From a bacterium (lineage in GTDB: Bacteria > Vulcanimicrobiota > Xenobia > Xenobiales > JADMJV01), in contig JAFEBA010000037.1 of the NCBI GenBank assembly GCA_018266105.1, positions 44,911 through 108,910 of the forward strand: a stretch of DNA of 64,000 nucleotides. The letters are read 5' to 3'. The notes beneath the pieces are model-generated. The model searched no databases. It worked only from the letters and a program-made list of their open reading frames with translations, and was not told where the DNA came from. Of the stretch, positions 1 through 9,001 are shown piece after piece. The first letter of the stretch is position 1. The number at the start of each line of letters is the position of its first letter. The position numbers and the translations under genes are program-made.

Positions 1-1531
1 CAAACAGGTTGGCCGTTTCCTCCTCGCGGCTGCGGGCCGCCAGAGCCTGCTCGCGGGCCCGAGCGGTAAGAGTACTGATGCTGAGCGAGACCGCCAGCAG
101 CCCCAGGAAGGTCACAACATATTGCTTATCACTGACCACGAAAGTGTAATATGGAGGCACAAAGCAGAAGTCGAAAAGCGCCACCGACAGGGCGCTGGCC
201 ACAGCCGAGGGTCCCCGCCCGAGCCAGTAGGCCACCAGCGTCACCACCAGCAAGTAGAGCATCACCAGATTGGTGGGGGCCAGCAAAGCGCTGATGGGAA
301 AGCAGGCGCCGGTCATTAAAAGCACGGCTGCAACCGCCTTGACATAGCGGGAGACGGGCCGGTGACCGGGCGATTTCTGCTCGCTCAGGGTCGGGCTGTC
401 GCTCTGGCCGGAGACCACAAAGACATCCACATCGCCCGACAGGCGTATCAACTGATCCACCAGGTCCACACGGGCCCATCGTTGCTGGAGCGGCTTTCCG
501 GCCACAATCTTGGTTACATTGTGGCTGCGCGCGAATTCGGTGACCGCTTCCGGAATCGAGAGTCCGCTCACCACTTCGGTGCGAGCACCCAGCGATTCGG
601 CCAGCTGCAGATGGCGCGAGACCCGGTCTTCGGCGGCGGGGGAGAGGGGAGCACCGCTCCGCACGGAGACCGCCCACCACTCGGCTGATAGCGCGTCGGC
701 CAACCGTCGGGCCGCTCGCACCAGTCGTTCGGAGAGCGGGCTTGGACCCACCGCCACCAGCAACCGCTCGGCTACCGGCCAGGGTCCCGCGATGGAGCGA
801 CGCTGCATGTAATTGATGACATCGTCGTCGACCCGGTCGGCGGCTCGACGCAAGGCCAGCTCGCGCAGGGCGGTCAGGTTGCCAGGGCGGAAGAAGTTGC
901 GTGCGGCGGCGTCGGCCTTGGTTCCCTGATAGACATGCCCCTTTTGCAAGCGAGTGAGCAGCTCTTCGGGCGGGAGGTCGACCAGTGAGAGAGCGGTGGC
1001 CCTTTCCAACACGCTGTCCGGAAGGGTCTCGCGCACCCTCACTCCCGTGATCTGGTGGACGACATCGTTCAGGCTCTCCAGATGCTGAATGTTCAAGGTG
1101 GAGTAGACATCGATGCCGGCCTGCAGGAGCTCTTCCACATCCTGATAGCGTTTCTGATGGCGGCTACCGGGGGCGTTGGTGTGAGCCAGCTCGTCCACCA
1201 AGACCAATTGGGGATGACGCTCCAGACACCCATCCAGATCAAACTCTTCCAACGAGATCTCTCGGTGAGTGATGGTCTGGCGAGGAAGCAGTGGAAGACC
1301 GTCGAGCAGAGCCAGGGTTTCGGGGCGCTGGTGGGTTTCTACGTAGCCGATCACGACGTCGCGCCCCTGAGCCAGCTCTCGATGGGCAGCCTGAAGCATG
1401 GCATAGGTTTTGCCCACACCAGCGGCGTACCCCAAAAATAGCTTGAGTCGGCCCTGGGTGCCGGTTTGGCCGTGTTCCAGCCTGGCCAGCAACGCCTGGG
1501 GATTGGGCCGCCCGTCGCGTTGTCGTTGCAT
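1..1531 (-). CDS. kdpD: KdpD sensor kinase, N-terminal part (runs off left edge)
   Basis: N-terminal ~510 residues of a KdpD osmosensitive K+ sensor histidine kinase; the 3' part, with any kinase domain, lies outside the window. Translating the minus strand from ATG 1531 gives an intact KdpD domain: Walker A GYAAGVGKTY, an ETHQRPET segment, Walker B LVLVDELAHTNAPGSRH, then YQDVEELLQAGIDVY and a GHVYQGTKADAAARNFF block. A USP-like domain (VGPSPLSERLVRAARRLAD, NVTKIVAGKP) follows, then hydrophobic segments of the four-helix membrane region (YWLGRGPSAVAS, FVPPYYTFVV). A purine-rich GCGAGGAG lies just before the ATG. It is transcribed away from the kdpFABC operon and is a paralogue of the second KdpD at 5950. 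In the family, KdpD autophosphorylates and then phosphorylates KdpE when K+ is low. Confidence 0.93.
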   Translation of the reverse strand, partial: MQRQRDGRPNPQALLARLEHGQTGTQGRLKLFLGYAAGVGKTYAMLQAAHRELAQGRDVVIGYVETHQRPETLALLDGLPLLPRQTITHREISLEEFDLDGCLERHPQLVLVDELAHTNAPGSRHQKRYQDVEELLQAGIDVYSTLNIQHLESLNDVVHQITGVRVRETLPDSVLERATALSLVDLPPEELLTRLQKGHVYQGTKADAAARNFFRPGNLTALRELALRRAADRVDDDVINYMQRRSIAGPWPVAERLLVAVGPSPLSERLVRAARRLADALSAEWWAVSVRSGAPLSPAAEDRVSRHLQLAESLGARTEVVSGLSIPEAVTEFARSHNVTKIVAGKPLQQRWARVDLVDQLIRLSGDVDVFVVSGQSDSPTLSEQKSPGHRPVSRYVKAVAAVLLMTGACFPISALLAPTNLVMLYLLVVTLVAYWLGRGPSAVASALSVALFDFCFVPPYYTFVVSDKQYVVTFLGLLAVSLSISTLTARAREQALAARSREEETANLF

Positions 1532-1556
1532 CTCCTCGCCTTGACCTTTTCTTGAT

Positions 1557-1646
1557 CGCTCCCGGGACCGGCTTGACCGGTCCGTGACGGGAGCGAGGCT
1601 AGTCTGGGTCGGGATTCTTTTACCTTGGCGGGTGAATCCCACAGAC
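1557..1646 (+). promoter_or_regulatory. Two stem-loops in the kdp intergenic leader
   Basis: The 125-bp gap between the divergent kdpD and the kdp operon folds into two stem-loops. The first pairs CGCTCCCG (1557-1564) with CGGGAGCG (1588-1595) and GGACCGG (1565-1571) with CCGGTCC (1577-1583), leaving a GTGA bulge. The second pairs GTCTG (1602-1606) with CAGAC (1642-1646) and GGGATTC (1611-1617) with GAATCCC (1634-1640), ending at the GGAGGAG ribosome site. This may be an mRNA leader structure, and the inner inverted repeat could also be a DNA operator. No known riboswitch class was recognised, and no convincing -35/-10 pair was found. Confidence 0.4.
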
Positions 1647-1656
1647 GGAGGAGTTC

Positions 1657-1758
1657 GTGCAAGACATAGTTTCGGTGCTGCTCGTGCTTTCCTTCCTGGC
1701 GCTATCGATGGGTTACATCGCCTTATGCGCCCGGTTGCGAGGCAGTGATGAGCTTTGA
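1657..1758 (+). CDS. Small membrane peptide upstream of kdpF (33 aa)
   Basis: A 33-residue frame starting at GTG 1657, four bases after a strong GGAGGAG site (1647-1653), and ending TGA at 1758, inside the kdpF start region (11-bp overlap). It reads as one hydrophobic helix (VSVLLVLSFLALSMGYIAL) followed by a short polar CARLRGSDEL tail. From memory, similar tiny proteins, a helix followed by a Cys-Arg-Leu tail, precede kdpF in kdp operons of other phyla and are left as hypothetical. The SD site, overlap and composition argue for translation. A role as an extra small subunit or as a translational coupler of kdpF is inference. Confidence 0.6.
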   Translation: MQDIVSVLLVLSFLALSMGYIALCARLRGSDEL

Positions 1759-1840
1759 ATTAGGGCTTTCCGGCGCACTGGCCGGTTTGCTGATGGTCTA
1801 TTTGGTGTTCGCCCTGCTCAACCCAGAGAGGTTTGACTGA
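1748..1840 (+). CDS. kdpF: KdpF, small subunit of K+-transporting ATPase
   Basis: A 30-residue single-helix protein beginning MSFELGLSGALAG and ending FALLNPERFD, the typical KdpF ending (L-x-x-P-E-x-F). KdpF is a one-helix peptide that stabilises the KdpABC complex in the inner membrane. The ATG at 1748 lies within the last codons of the upstream 33-aa frame, and the stop at 1838-1840 is one base before the kdpA ATG, so the three are translationally coupled. Easily missed because of its size. Confidence 0.9.
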   Translation: MSFELGLSGALAGLLMVYLVFALLNPERFD

Positions 1841-1841
1841 G

Positions 1842-3458
1842 ATGGCGGAATTTGTCATTTACCTGCTGGTCCTTGTGGGCCTGGCCTATCCTTTGGGCCA
1901 GTGGATGTTTCGAATGCTCGAACGCGAGCGTCACTTTGGTCTGGAGAACCTGATCTACAAGCTGACCGGCGTCCAACCCGATCGACAGATGGGCTGGCGT
2001 GAGTATCTGCAAGCTCTGCTGGTTTTTAATCTGTTAGGGCTGCTGGTCGTGTATGCCCTGCAGCGAGTGCAGGGGATGCTTCCTGGCAATCCTCTCAAGC
2101 TGGCCGGTGTCGATCCATACCTGGCCTTCAATACCGCAAGTTCCTTTGCCAGCAATACCAACTGGCAGGCCTACGGGGGGGAAACTACCATGAGCTGGGC
2201 CACGCAGATGCTGGCTCTGACCACTCAGAACTTTGTTTCGGCGGCCACCGGTATTGCAGCCATGATTGCTTTGTGTCGTGGTTTACTGCGCACCGAGTCG
2301 CGTCAACTGGGCAACTTCTGGGTGGATTTGACCCGGGCAACACTGACCGTATTGCTACCGCTTTCGGTTCTGCTGTCGCTGATTCTGGTCAGCCAAGGGG
2401 TTCCTCAGACCTTTCATCAACCCGCGGCCGTGCAAACAATCGAGTCCCAGTCTCAGCTCCTGCCGCTGGGTCCAGTGGCCTCGCAGGTGGCCATCAAGCA
2501 ACTGGGCACCAATGGCGGCGGTTTTTACAACGTGAACTCGGCCCATCCCTTAGAGAACCCCACTCCCTTGAGCAACTTCCTGGAATGTCTGGCGATTCTG
2601 TTGTTGCCGGCGGCCTTATGTCACACCTATGGTCGCGCCGTCCACGACCGACGCCAGGGTTGGGCTCTGCTCGCGGCCATGCTTTTGCTCTTCGTGCCGC
2701 TCACCTTGCTCTGCATGCATTATGAGGCGGGTAACTGGGAAGGCAAAGAGGTTCGTTTTGGCGAGGCTGCTTCTGCGCTCTGGGCCTGCGCCACCACCGC
2801 CGCCAGCAATGGTTCGGTGAATTGCATGCACGACTCACTGACTGCGCTCGGCGGATTCGTCACCATGGTCTTGATGCTGTTCGGCGAGGTGGTCTTTGGC
2901 GGCGTGGGCTGCGGCGTGTATGGCATTGTGTTGTGCGTGTTAGTGGCTGTGTTTGTGGCCGGCCTCATGGTGGGGCGCACCCCCGAGTACTTGGGGAAGA
3001 AGATCGAGACCTTCGAAATAAAGATGGTTTCGCTGGGAATCCTTTGTATGCCAACGTTGGTTTTGCTCATGACCGCGGGAGCCATGTTGGTGCCTTCGGC
3101 CCGGGCCGCCATGCTGAATACGGGTCCTCACGGATTCTCAGAGATTCTGTATGCCTGCACCTCCATGGGCAACAACAACGGGTCCGCTTTTGGGGGTCTA
3201 TCCGCCAATCAGCCCTATTACAACCTGGTGGGCGGGCTGGTCATGCTCATCTCGCGCTTCTGGATCTTGATCCCGGTGCTGGCCATTGCCGGTTCGCTGG
3301 GTGCTAAGAAACGTGTGCCGGAGAGCGCCGGCACCTTGCCCACTCACTCCCCCCTGTTTGTGGTCTGGCTGTGCGTGGTGATTGTGGTGGTCGGTGCCCT
3401 TTGCTTCTTTCCCGCGCTCTGTCTGGGTCCGATGGCCGAACATTTGAGGTATCTATGA
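1842..3458 (+). CDS. kdpA: KdpA, K+-binding/translocating subunit
   Basis: 538-residue integral membrane subunit that selects K+ and conducts it within the KdpFABC P-type ATPase. All four selectivity-filter regions are visible: [11 protein letters not shown] (~105-115), [19 protein letters not shown] (~226-244), [19 protein letters not shown] (~325-343) and [20 protein letters not shown] (~442-461). The ATG at 1842 is chosen over the in-frame TTG at 1833, which lies inside kdpF; AGAGAGG at 1825-1831 serves as ribosome site. The stop overlaps the kdpB start by 4 bp (ATGA). Length matches the family norm (~550-560). Confidence 0.97.
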   Translation: MAEFVIYLLVLVGLAYPLGQWMFRMLERERHFGLENLIYKLTGVQPDRQMGWREYLQALLVFNLLGLLVVYALQRVQGMLPGNPLKLAGVDPYLAFNTASSFASNTNWQAYGGETTMSWATQMLALTTQNFVSAATGIAAMIALCRGLLRTESRQLGNFWVDLTRATLTVLLPLSVLLSLILVSQGVPQTFHQPAAVQTIESQSQLLPLGPVASQVAIKQLGTNGGGFYNVNSAHPLENPTPLSNFLECLAILLLPAALCHTYGRAVHDRRQGWALLAAMLLLFVPLTLLCMHYEAGNWEGKEVRFGEAASALWACATTAASNGSVNCMHDSLTALGGFVTMVLMLFGEVVFGGVGCGVYGIVLCVLVAVFVAGLMVGRTPEYLGKKIETFEIKMVSLGILCMPTLVLLMTAGAMLVPSARAAMLNTGPHGFSEILYACTSMGNNNGSAFGGLSANQPYYNLVGGLVMLISRFWILIPVLAIAGSLGAKKRVPESAGTLPTHSPLFVVWLCVVIVVVGALCFFPALCLGPMAEHLRYL

Positions 3459-5422
3459 AACCCATCTATCAACGGGCTTTGCAAGATTCATTTCGTAAGC
3501 TCAATCCCCGCAAGATGGCGGGCAATCCGGTGATGTTCGTGGTCGAGGTGGGCAGCCTGCTGACCACCGTCCTCTGGGCCCGCCATCCAGGCGACCTGTT
3601 CGTGGGGCAGACCGCGCTCTGGCTGTGGTTTACCGTGCTCTTCGCCAACTTTGCCGAGGCTATTGCCGAAGGTCGGGGTAAAGCTCAGGCCGACGCTCTG
3701 CGCAAGTCCCGCAAAGACATTCCGGCCCGGCGTCGCAAGCCCGACGGCAGCTTTGAGGAGGTGCCCTCATCAGAGCTGCGCAAGGGCGATGTAGTGCGGG
3801 TTGAAGCCGGACAATCCATCCCCGCCGATGGAGAGATCATCCAGGGGGTGGCCTCCGTGGACGAATCGGCCATCACTGGCGAGAGCGCGCCGGTGGTGCG
3901 CGAGTCGGGAGGCGATCGCAGCGCTGTCACTGGTGGCACCACCGTGCTGTCGGACTGGCTGGTCATTCGCGTTGAGGCCGATCCCGGGCAGGGATTCTTG
4001 GACCGCATGATCAGCATGGTGGAAGGGGCCAGTCGTCAGAAGACTCCCAATGAGTTGGCTTTGAACATCCTTTTGGCCAGCTTCACCATTTTGTTTTTGC
4101 TGGTCTGCGTGTCTCTTTATCCGATGGCGGACGGGGCGATTTCGGTGGTGGTGCTGGTGGCCTTGCTGGTTTGCCTCATTCCAACCACCATTGGTGGATT
4201 GCTCAGCGCGATTGGAATTGCGGGCATGGACCGTTTGATTCAGCGCAACGTAATGGCCATGTCCGGACGGGCCGTGGAAGCGGCCGGGGACGTGGACGTG
4301 TTGCTGCTGGACAAGACCGGCACCATCACCTACGGCAATCGCCAGGCCGCCGAATTCGTGGCCGATGGGGTCAGCCTGGCTGAGGTGGCTCGCCTGGCCA
4401 GCCTGGCCTCACTGGCGGATGAGACGCCTGAAGGGAAGAGCATCGTAACTCTTGCTTCCGAGAAGTTTGGGGTTCACCTGACCCCGCCCGAGGGCGCCGA
4501 GTTTGTGCCTTTCACGGCTCAGACTCGCATGAGCGGGGTCAATCTGGGCGATGAACAGATCCGCAAAGGCGCGATTGATTCGATCAGCAATTGGGCCACT
4601 TCTCCGGTGTCCGAGCGACTCAAGGAGGCGGTGGACGAGATTGCCCGCAAGGGGGGCACACCGCTTCTGATTGCCCGCAACGGCCTGGCGGTGGGTGTGG
4701 TCTACCTCAAGGACGTGGTCAAGACCGGGATCAAAGAACGCTTTGTGCGTCTGCGCAATATGGGCATCAAGACGGTGATGGTTACCGGCGACAATCCGGT
4801 CACGGCCGCGGCCATCGCGGCTGAGGCGGGGGTGGATGACTTTCTGGCCCAGGCTACGCCGGAACAGAAGCTGGACTTGATTCGCAATTACCAGCAGGGT
4901 GGGCGACTGGTAGCCATGACCGGGGACGGGACCAATGACGCTCCGGCACTGGCTCAGGCGGACGTGGCCGTGGCTATGAACAGCGGCACGCAGGCGGCCC
5001 GAGAGGCGGCCAACCTGATTGACCTGGACAGCAATCCCACCAAGCTGATCGAGATCGTGGAGATCGGCAAGCAGTTGTTGATCACCCGAGGGGCTCTCTC
5101 CACCTTCAGCATTGCCAACGATGTAGCCAAATATTTCGCGATTTTGCCGGCCGCCTTTGCGGTTTCTCATCCGGAGCTGGGTCGTCTGAACTTTATGGCG
5201 CTGGCCAATCCGCAGAGCGCCATTCTCTCTGCGGTGATTTTTAATGCGTTAATTATCGTAGCTTTGATTCCCCTGGCTCTGCGTGGAGTCAACTACCGGG
5301 CGGTGGGGGCGGAGACCCTGCTGCGTGACCATTTGCTGATTTATGGAGTGGGCGGCCTGGTCTGTCCCTTCATCGGCATCAAGCTGGTGGACATGCTGGT
5401 CGTGGCCATGCACCTGGCCTGA
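3455..5422 (+). CDS. kdpB: KdpB, ATPase subunit of K+ transporter
   Basis: 655-residue P-type ATPase catalytic subunit. Visible motifs: [14 protein letters not shown] (actuator loop), the phosphorylated Asp of DKTGT at ~residue 286, KGA in the nucleotide-binding domain, [11 protein letters not shown], and the hinge [17 protein letters not shown] (~490). N- and C-terminal membrane segments are as expected for a type IA ATPase. The start at ATG 3455 overlaps the kdpA stop; an upstream extension of the frame lies inside kdpA and is not used. ATP hydrolysis here drives K+ through KdpA. Confidence 0.97.
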   Translation: MKPIYQRALQDSFRKLNPRKMAGNPVMFVVEVGSLLTTVLWARHPGDLFVGQTALWLWFTVLFANFAEAIAEGRGKAQADALRKSRKDIPARRRKPDGSFEEVPSSELRKGDVVRVEAGQSIPADGEIIQGVASVDESAITGESAPVVRESGGDRSAVTGGTTVLSDWLVIRVEADPGQGFLDRMISMVEGASRQKTPNELALNILLASFTILFLLVCVSLYPMADGAISVVVLVALLVCLIPTTIGGLLSAIGIAGMDRLIQRNVMAMSGRAVEAAGDVDVLLLDKTGTITYGNRQAAEFVADGVSLAEVARLASLASLADETPEGKSIVTLASEKFGVHLTPPEGAEFVPFTAQTRMSGVNLGDEQIRKGAIDSISNWATSPVSERLKEAVDEIARKGGTPLLIARNGLAVGVVYLKDVVKTGIKERFVRLRNMGIKTVMVTGDNPVTAAAIAAEAGVDDFLAQATPEQKLDLIRNYQQGGRLVAMTGDGTNDAPALAQADVAVAMNSGTQAAREAANLIDLDSNPTKLIEIVEIGKQLLITRGALSTFSIANDVAKYFAILPAAFAVSHPELGRLNFMALANPQSAILSAVIFNALIIVALIPLALRGVNYRAVGAETLLRDHLLIYGVGGLVCPFIGIKLVDMLVVAMHLA

Positions 5423-5437
5423 GAGGATTTGCTGAAG

Positions 5438-5920
5438 ATGTTGCTGATCGCTATACGCCAAATCTTGCTGTGGACACTGGTCTGCGGCCTGCTCTACCCC
5501 GTGGGAGTGACCTTATTGGCGGGCTCTCTGCCCGCCCCCCAGGCTCGCCAACTGGTGGGGGAGGAATTCGCCCGGGATGGCTATTTTTGGCCTCGTCCCT
5601 CGGCCGTCAACTACAATGCGGCTTCCTCTTCGGGTTCCAATTGGGGCCCGCACGAGCCCAAGCGCGAGAGCGAAACTAGCCGATTCCCGGCCGATGCCCC
5701 GGCCGATCTGCGCTATTCTTCGGGAAGCGGGTTGGACCCGGATATTACCCCTCAGGGCGCACTTTACCAGGTGCCCAGAGTCGCGGCCGCGCGCCGCCTG
5801 GAGCCGGCTCGGGTGGAGCAACTTGTGCGCTCTAAGGTGCAGGGCAAGACCTTTGGTGTGCTCGGTCATGAACGGGTCAATGTGCTGGAGTTGAACCTGG
5901 CTCTGGATCAGCTGAAGTAA
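5438..5920 (+). CDS. kdpC: KdpC, K+-transporting ATPase subunit C
   Basis: 160-residue KdpC with one N-terminal membrane helix and a periplasmic domain carrying family signatures: GYFWPRPSAVNYNAASSSGS, SSGSGLDPDITPQGALYQVP, VRSKVQGKTFGVLGHERVN and VLELNLALDQ. It is somewhat shorter than the usual ~190, with a compressed segment between the SGSN motif and the SGSGLDP motif. The ATG at 5438, about 10 nt after GAGAGGA (5421-5427), is preferred over TTG 5429, which sits directly on that site. KdpC stabilises the complex and assists ATP use by KdpB. Confidence 0.95.
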   Translation: MLLIAIRQILLWTLVCGLLYPVGVTLLAGSLPAPQARQLVGEEFARDGYFWPRPSAVNYNAASSSGSNWGPHEPKRESETSRFPADAPADLRYSSGSGLDPDITPQGALYQVPRVAAARRLEPARVEQLVRSKVQGKTFGVLGHERVNVLELNLALDQLK

Positions 5921-5949
5921 CTCCGGGTCGGCCCCAGAATAGGGCCCAC

Positions 5950-8298
5950 GTGAGTCAGGCGCGCGGGCGATTGAAGGTGTTCTTTGGCTATGCTGGAGTC
6001 AACCAGGCTCTGCTCCAGGCTGCCGAGGAGGCAGACGGCCGGGTCGTTCTGGCGGGTTGGGAGCACGAGAGTGTAGGGGCCAGTTTTGAACAAGTGGAGC
6101 TGCAGCCCGACCTGAAAGCAGATCTGGTCGTGGTCCCGCATCTGGCCAGGGTGAATCCATCCAGCGCTCGTCATCCGCAACGTTACCAGGATGTGGAAGA
6201 CTTGCTGGCGGCCGGGGTGTCGGTCTACGGCGGTCTGGAAGTGCAGCGCCTGGAGAGCCTGGTCGACGCGGTGGCTCAGATCACCGGGCAGCGTCCGCGC
6301 GAGACGGTCCCTGACGCCTGGCTCAAGCGGGCGGACGAGTTCCAGCTGGTGGATGTGCCCACCCGGGAACCTGCTCTATCGGCCCTGCGCGAACTGGCCC
6401 TGCGCTATGTGGCCAACCGCATCGATGAGAGAGTCCTGGCCAGCATGTCGGACGGCAAAATCTCAGGACCCTGGCCAGTGCGGGAGCGGCTGTTGGTGGC
6501 GGTCGGTCCCAGTCCACTTTCGGAACGTCTGATTCGGGCCGCCTGCCGCCTGGCCGATACACTCAAGGCCGAGTGGCGTGCCATCTCGGTGGAGGGCAGC
6601 GAGGCCTCAACCCCCGACGCCCGCGAGCGGGTAGCGGCCCACTTGCGTCTGGCCAGTTCGCTGGGCGCCTACAGTGAGCAGGTGACGGGCAGCAGTATTC
6701 CGGTTCGTCTGATCGAGTATGCGCGCGAGCACAACGTCACCCAGATTGTGGCCGGCAAACCTCCGCGAAGGAACTGGTGGCAAAGGCTGAGCCCGGATCT
6801 GGTGGATGAGTTGATCGCGCGCAGCGGGTCGATCGACGTCTACGTGATCAGTGCGGATGTCGCGCCTGAGGCTCCCCTGGTGGATAAGCCCACCGCTCCC
6901 GGTTCGGCATACCTGTGGGCTACACTGGCGGTCTTGATCCTGTCTTTGGTGAATGCTGAACTGAGCCGCTATCTGGCGCCCATTAACCTGATCGTTGCCT
7001 ACCTGGCCATGGTCTGTGCCATTGCCTTTCGTCTGGGCAGGGGGCCGGCTTTTTGGGCTTCTACCTTGACCCTGGCCGCCTTTGATTTCTATTTCGTGCC
7101 CCCATACTATACTTTTGCTGTCCAGGACGGCGAGTATGTGGTCACCTTTATCGCGTTGCTCAGTGTTTCGCTGGTGATCAGCACTCTGACGGCCCGAGCC
7201 CGCGAGCAAGCCCTGGCGGCCCGCGAGCGTGAAGGTCAGACCAGTGCTTTGCTCGACCTGTCCCGCGATTTCAGTTCCAGCCGCTCCTTTGAAGAGGTCC
7301 GCCTGGCGCTGGAGTCTCACGTTCAGAGGCGCTTTGACCCAAAAGCTCAGGTGCGCCTGCAGCCTGAAGAGAGCGACCCGGACGTGGTGCAATGGGCCTG
7401 GCAGCGCCAGTTGCCTGGGGGGCGCGGCACCGATACGATGCCCCAGTGCGAGCTCACCTGTCTGCCGGTAGTGGGCCGCCATAGCCAGCCTCCTCAGACC
7501 CTTGCGGTGGTGATTCTTTTTCGAAAGGAACCTCTGCTCTTGCACGAGCAGGAGATGTTGGACTCTTTTCTGTTGCAGGGAGCGGCCGCGCTGGAACGGC
7601 TGGGTTTGGCTCAGCGCGCTTCTCAGGCAGAAGTACTCGAAGCGACCGAGCGTTTGCAGAGCGCGTTGATCAATTCGGTGTCTCACGATTTGCGCATCCC
7701 GCTGGTGTCGATCGTGGGGGCGCTGCAAGCGGTGCGGGATGAAGAAGAGGCGCCCCTTTCGGTTGAGGACCGCAAAGCTCTGGTGGACAATGCCCTCGGC
7801 GAAGCAGATCGATTGAACCGCATCGTGGGTAATATCTTGCAGATGAGTCAGCTTGATTCTGGAGTTCTGCGCATCCAGGGTCAGCCACAGGATGTTCAGG
7901 ATCTTCTCTCGATGGTCCCGGTGGCGAGTTTGCGTCTGCCGGATCAGCTGCCGCTCGTCCATTGCGACTTTCTGCTCACTCAGCAGGTGCTCTATAATCT
8001 CTTGGACAACGCACGCAAATACGCGCCCAACCTGCCGTACGAGGTGGTCGCCGAGGATCAGGGAGATTTCGTCATGATTTCCGTTCACGATCAGGGGCCG
8101 GGGGTGGCCGAAAACGAGCGCGATAAAGTCTTTGCACGCTTCTATCGGGCCAAGAATTCTCCGGCCGAGAGCGGCAGCGGACTGGGCCTGTCCATCTGTC
8201 AGGACCTGATCGAGGCTCAAGGTGGACGGATCTGGATTGACCCTGAGGCTGAGCGCGGGGCAAAGATTTGCTTTACTCTGCCGGTAGCCCGCCATTGA
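5950..8298 (+). CDS. kdpD: Second KdpD: full kinase with degenerate N-terminal ATP-binding domain
   Basis: 782-residue sensor kinase starting at GTG 5950, between kdpC and kdpE. The kinase core looks intact: H-box SVSHDLRIPLVSIVGA (His ~579), N-box LYNLLDNARKYAP, DQGPGV and GSGLGLSICQDLIEAQGG. The USP-like domain (VGPSPLSERLIRAACRLAD, NVTQIVAGKP) and membrane region (FRLGRGPAFWAS, FVPPYYTFAV) match the other KdpD at 1-1531. The KdpD domain is eroded: Walker A GYAAGVGKT is reduced to GYAGVNQ, Walker B VDELAHTN became VPHLARVN, the ETHQRPET segment is gone, and the GHVYQGTKADAAARNFF block is deleted. Nucleotide binding at this site is therefore probably lost. It overlaps kdpE by 4 bp, so it is the likely cognate kinase of that regulator. 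Confidence 0.94.
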   Translation: MSQARGRLKVFFGYAGVNQALLQAAEEADGRVVLAGWEHESVGASFEQVELQPDLKADLVVVPHLARVNPSSARHPQRYQDVEDLLAAGVSVYGGLEVQRLESLVDAVAQITGQRPRETVPDAWLKRADEFQLVDVPTREPALSALRELALRYVANRIDERVLASMSDGKISGPWPVRERLLVAVGPSPLSERLIRAACRLADTLKAEWRAISVEGSEASTPDARERVAAHLRLASSLGAYSEQVTGSSIPVRLIEYAREHNVTQIVAGKPPRRNWWQRLSPDLVDELIARSGSIDVYVISADVAPEAPLVDKPTAPGSAYLWATLAVLILSLVNAELSRYLAPINLIVAYLAMVCAIAFRLGRGPAFWASTLTLAAFDFYFVPPYYTFAVQDGEYVVTFIALLSVSLVISTLTARAREQALAAREREGQTSALLDLSRDFSSSRSFEEVRLALESHVQRRFDPKAQVRLQPEESDPDVVQWAWQRQLPGGRGTDTMPQCELTCLPVVGRHSQPPQTLAVVILFRKEPLLLHEQEMLDSFLLQGAAALERLGLAQRASQAEVLEATERLQSALINSVSHDLRIPLVSIVGALQAVRDEEEAPLSVEDRKALVDNALGEADRLNRIVGNILQMSQLDSGVLRIQGQPQDVQDLLSMVPVASLRLPDQLPLVHCDFLLTQQVLYNLLDNARKYAPNLPYEVVAEDQGDFVMISVHDQGPGVAENERDKVFARFYRAKNSPAESGSGLGLSICQDLIEAQGGRIWIDPEAERGAKICFTLPVARH

Positions 8299-8984
8299 GC
8301 GTCTTGATTCGCGCTCTGGTGGTGGATGATGAACCGGCGGTGCGCCGTTTTCTTAAGGCCAGCCTGACTCCTCGCGGTTATGAAGTCCGCGAGGCCAGCA
8401 CCGGCCAGGAAGCCATCGAGATGGTGGCCCAATCCCGTCCGGACGTTATTCTTCTCGATCTGGGACTGCCTGATCTGGACGGAGTCGAGGTGACGCGGGT
8501 GCTGCGGGAATGGTGCTCGGTGCCAATCATCATCCTGTCCGTGCGCGACCGCGAAAGTGACAAGGTGGCGGCTCTGGACGCCGGGGCGGACGATTATCTG
8601 AACAAGCCCTTTGGTCTGAATGAACTGACCGCTCGACTGAGGGCCGCGTTGCGCCGGGTGCAGAACACCGCCGACGAACCGACCGTGAGCACCGGCCCTT
8701 TAAAGCTGGACCTGGCCAATCGTGAAGTGACTCGACATGGCCAGACGGTCGCCTTGACTCCCACCGAGTATGATATTTTGCGGGTGCTGGCCCGACATCA
8801 CGGCAAAGTGGTGACCCACGCCAAGTTGATTCAGGAAGTTTGGGGTCATCTGGAGCAAGATCTGCACACCTTGCGCGTCAACGTCAGCAACCTGCGCCGC
8901 AAGATCGAGGATGAGCCGGCTCGTCCCGTGCTCTTGGTGACCGAACCGGGGGTGGGTTACCGACTGGTGCTGCACGAGAGCTAG
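8295..8984 (+). CDS. kdpE: KdpE, OmpR-family response regulator
   Basis: 229-residue response regulator. The receiver domain starts MSVLIRALVVDDEPAVRRF and has the phospho-acceptor Asp at ~55 in ILLDLGLPDLDG, plus DAGADDYLNKPF with the conserved Lys. The C-terminal winged helix (LTPTEYDILRVLARHHGKVV, VNVSNLRRKIEDEP, TEPGVGYRL) is of OmpR/PhoB type. The TTG start at 8295 overlaps the kdpD stop (TTGA) and is chosen because an extension upstream would lie inside kdpD. It should activate kdpFABC on phosphorylation. The inverted repeats at 1557-1595 are the natural place to look for its site. Confidence 0.94.
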   Translation: MSVLIRALVVDDEPAVRRFLKASLTPRGYEVREASTGQEAIEMVAQSRPDVILLDLGLPDLDGVEVTRVLREWCSVPIIILSVRDRESDKVAALDAGADDYLNKPFGLNELTARLRAALRRVQNTADEPTVSTGPLKLDLANREVTRHGQTVALTPTEYDILRVLARHHGKVVTHAKLIQEVWGHLEQDLHTLRVNVSNLRRKIEDEPARPVLLVTEPGVGYRLVLHES

Positions 8985-9001
8985 CCCTTATCGCGCTATG
9001 G

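Noticed and set aside
1557..1646. ydaO-type c-di-AMP riboswitch for the kdp leader.
   Set aside because: The region is under 100 nt and lacks the ydaO consensus blocks; the stems are simple.
6607..8295. 562-aa antisense open frame across the second kdpD.
   Set aside because: Coding and composition follow the KdpD kinase on the plus strand; antisense frames are long here because of GC-rich third positions.
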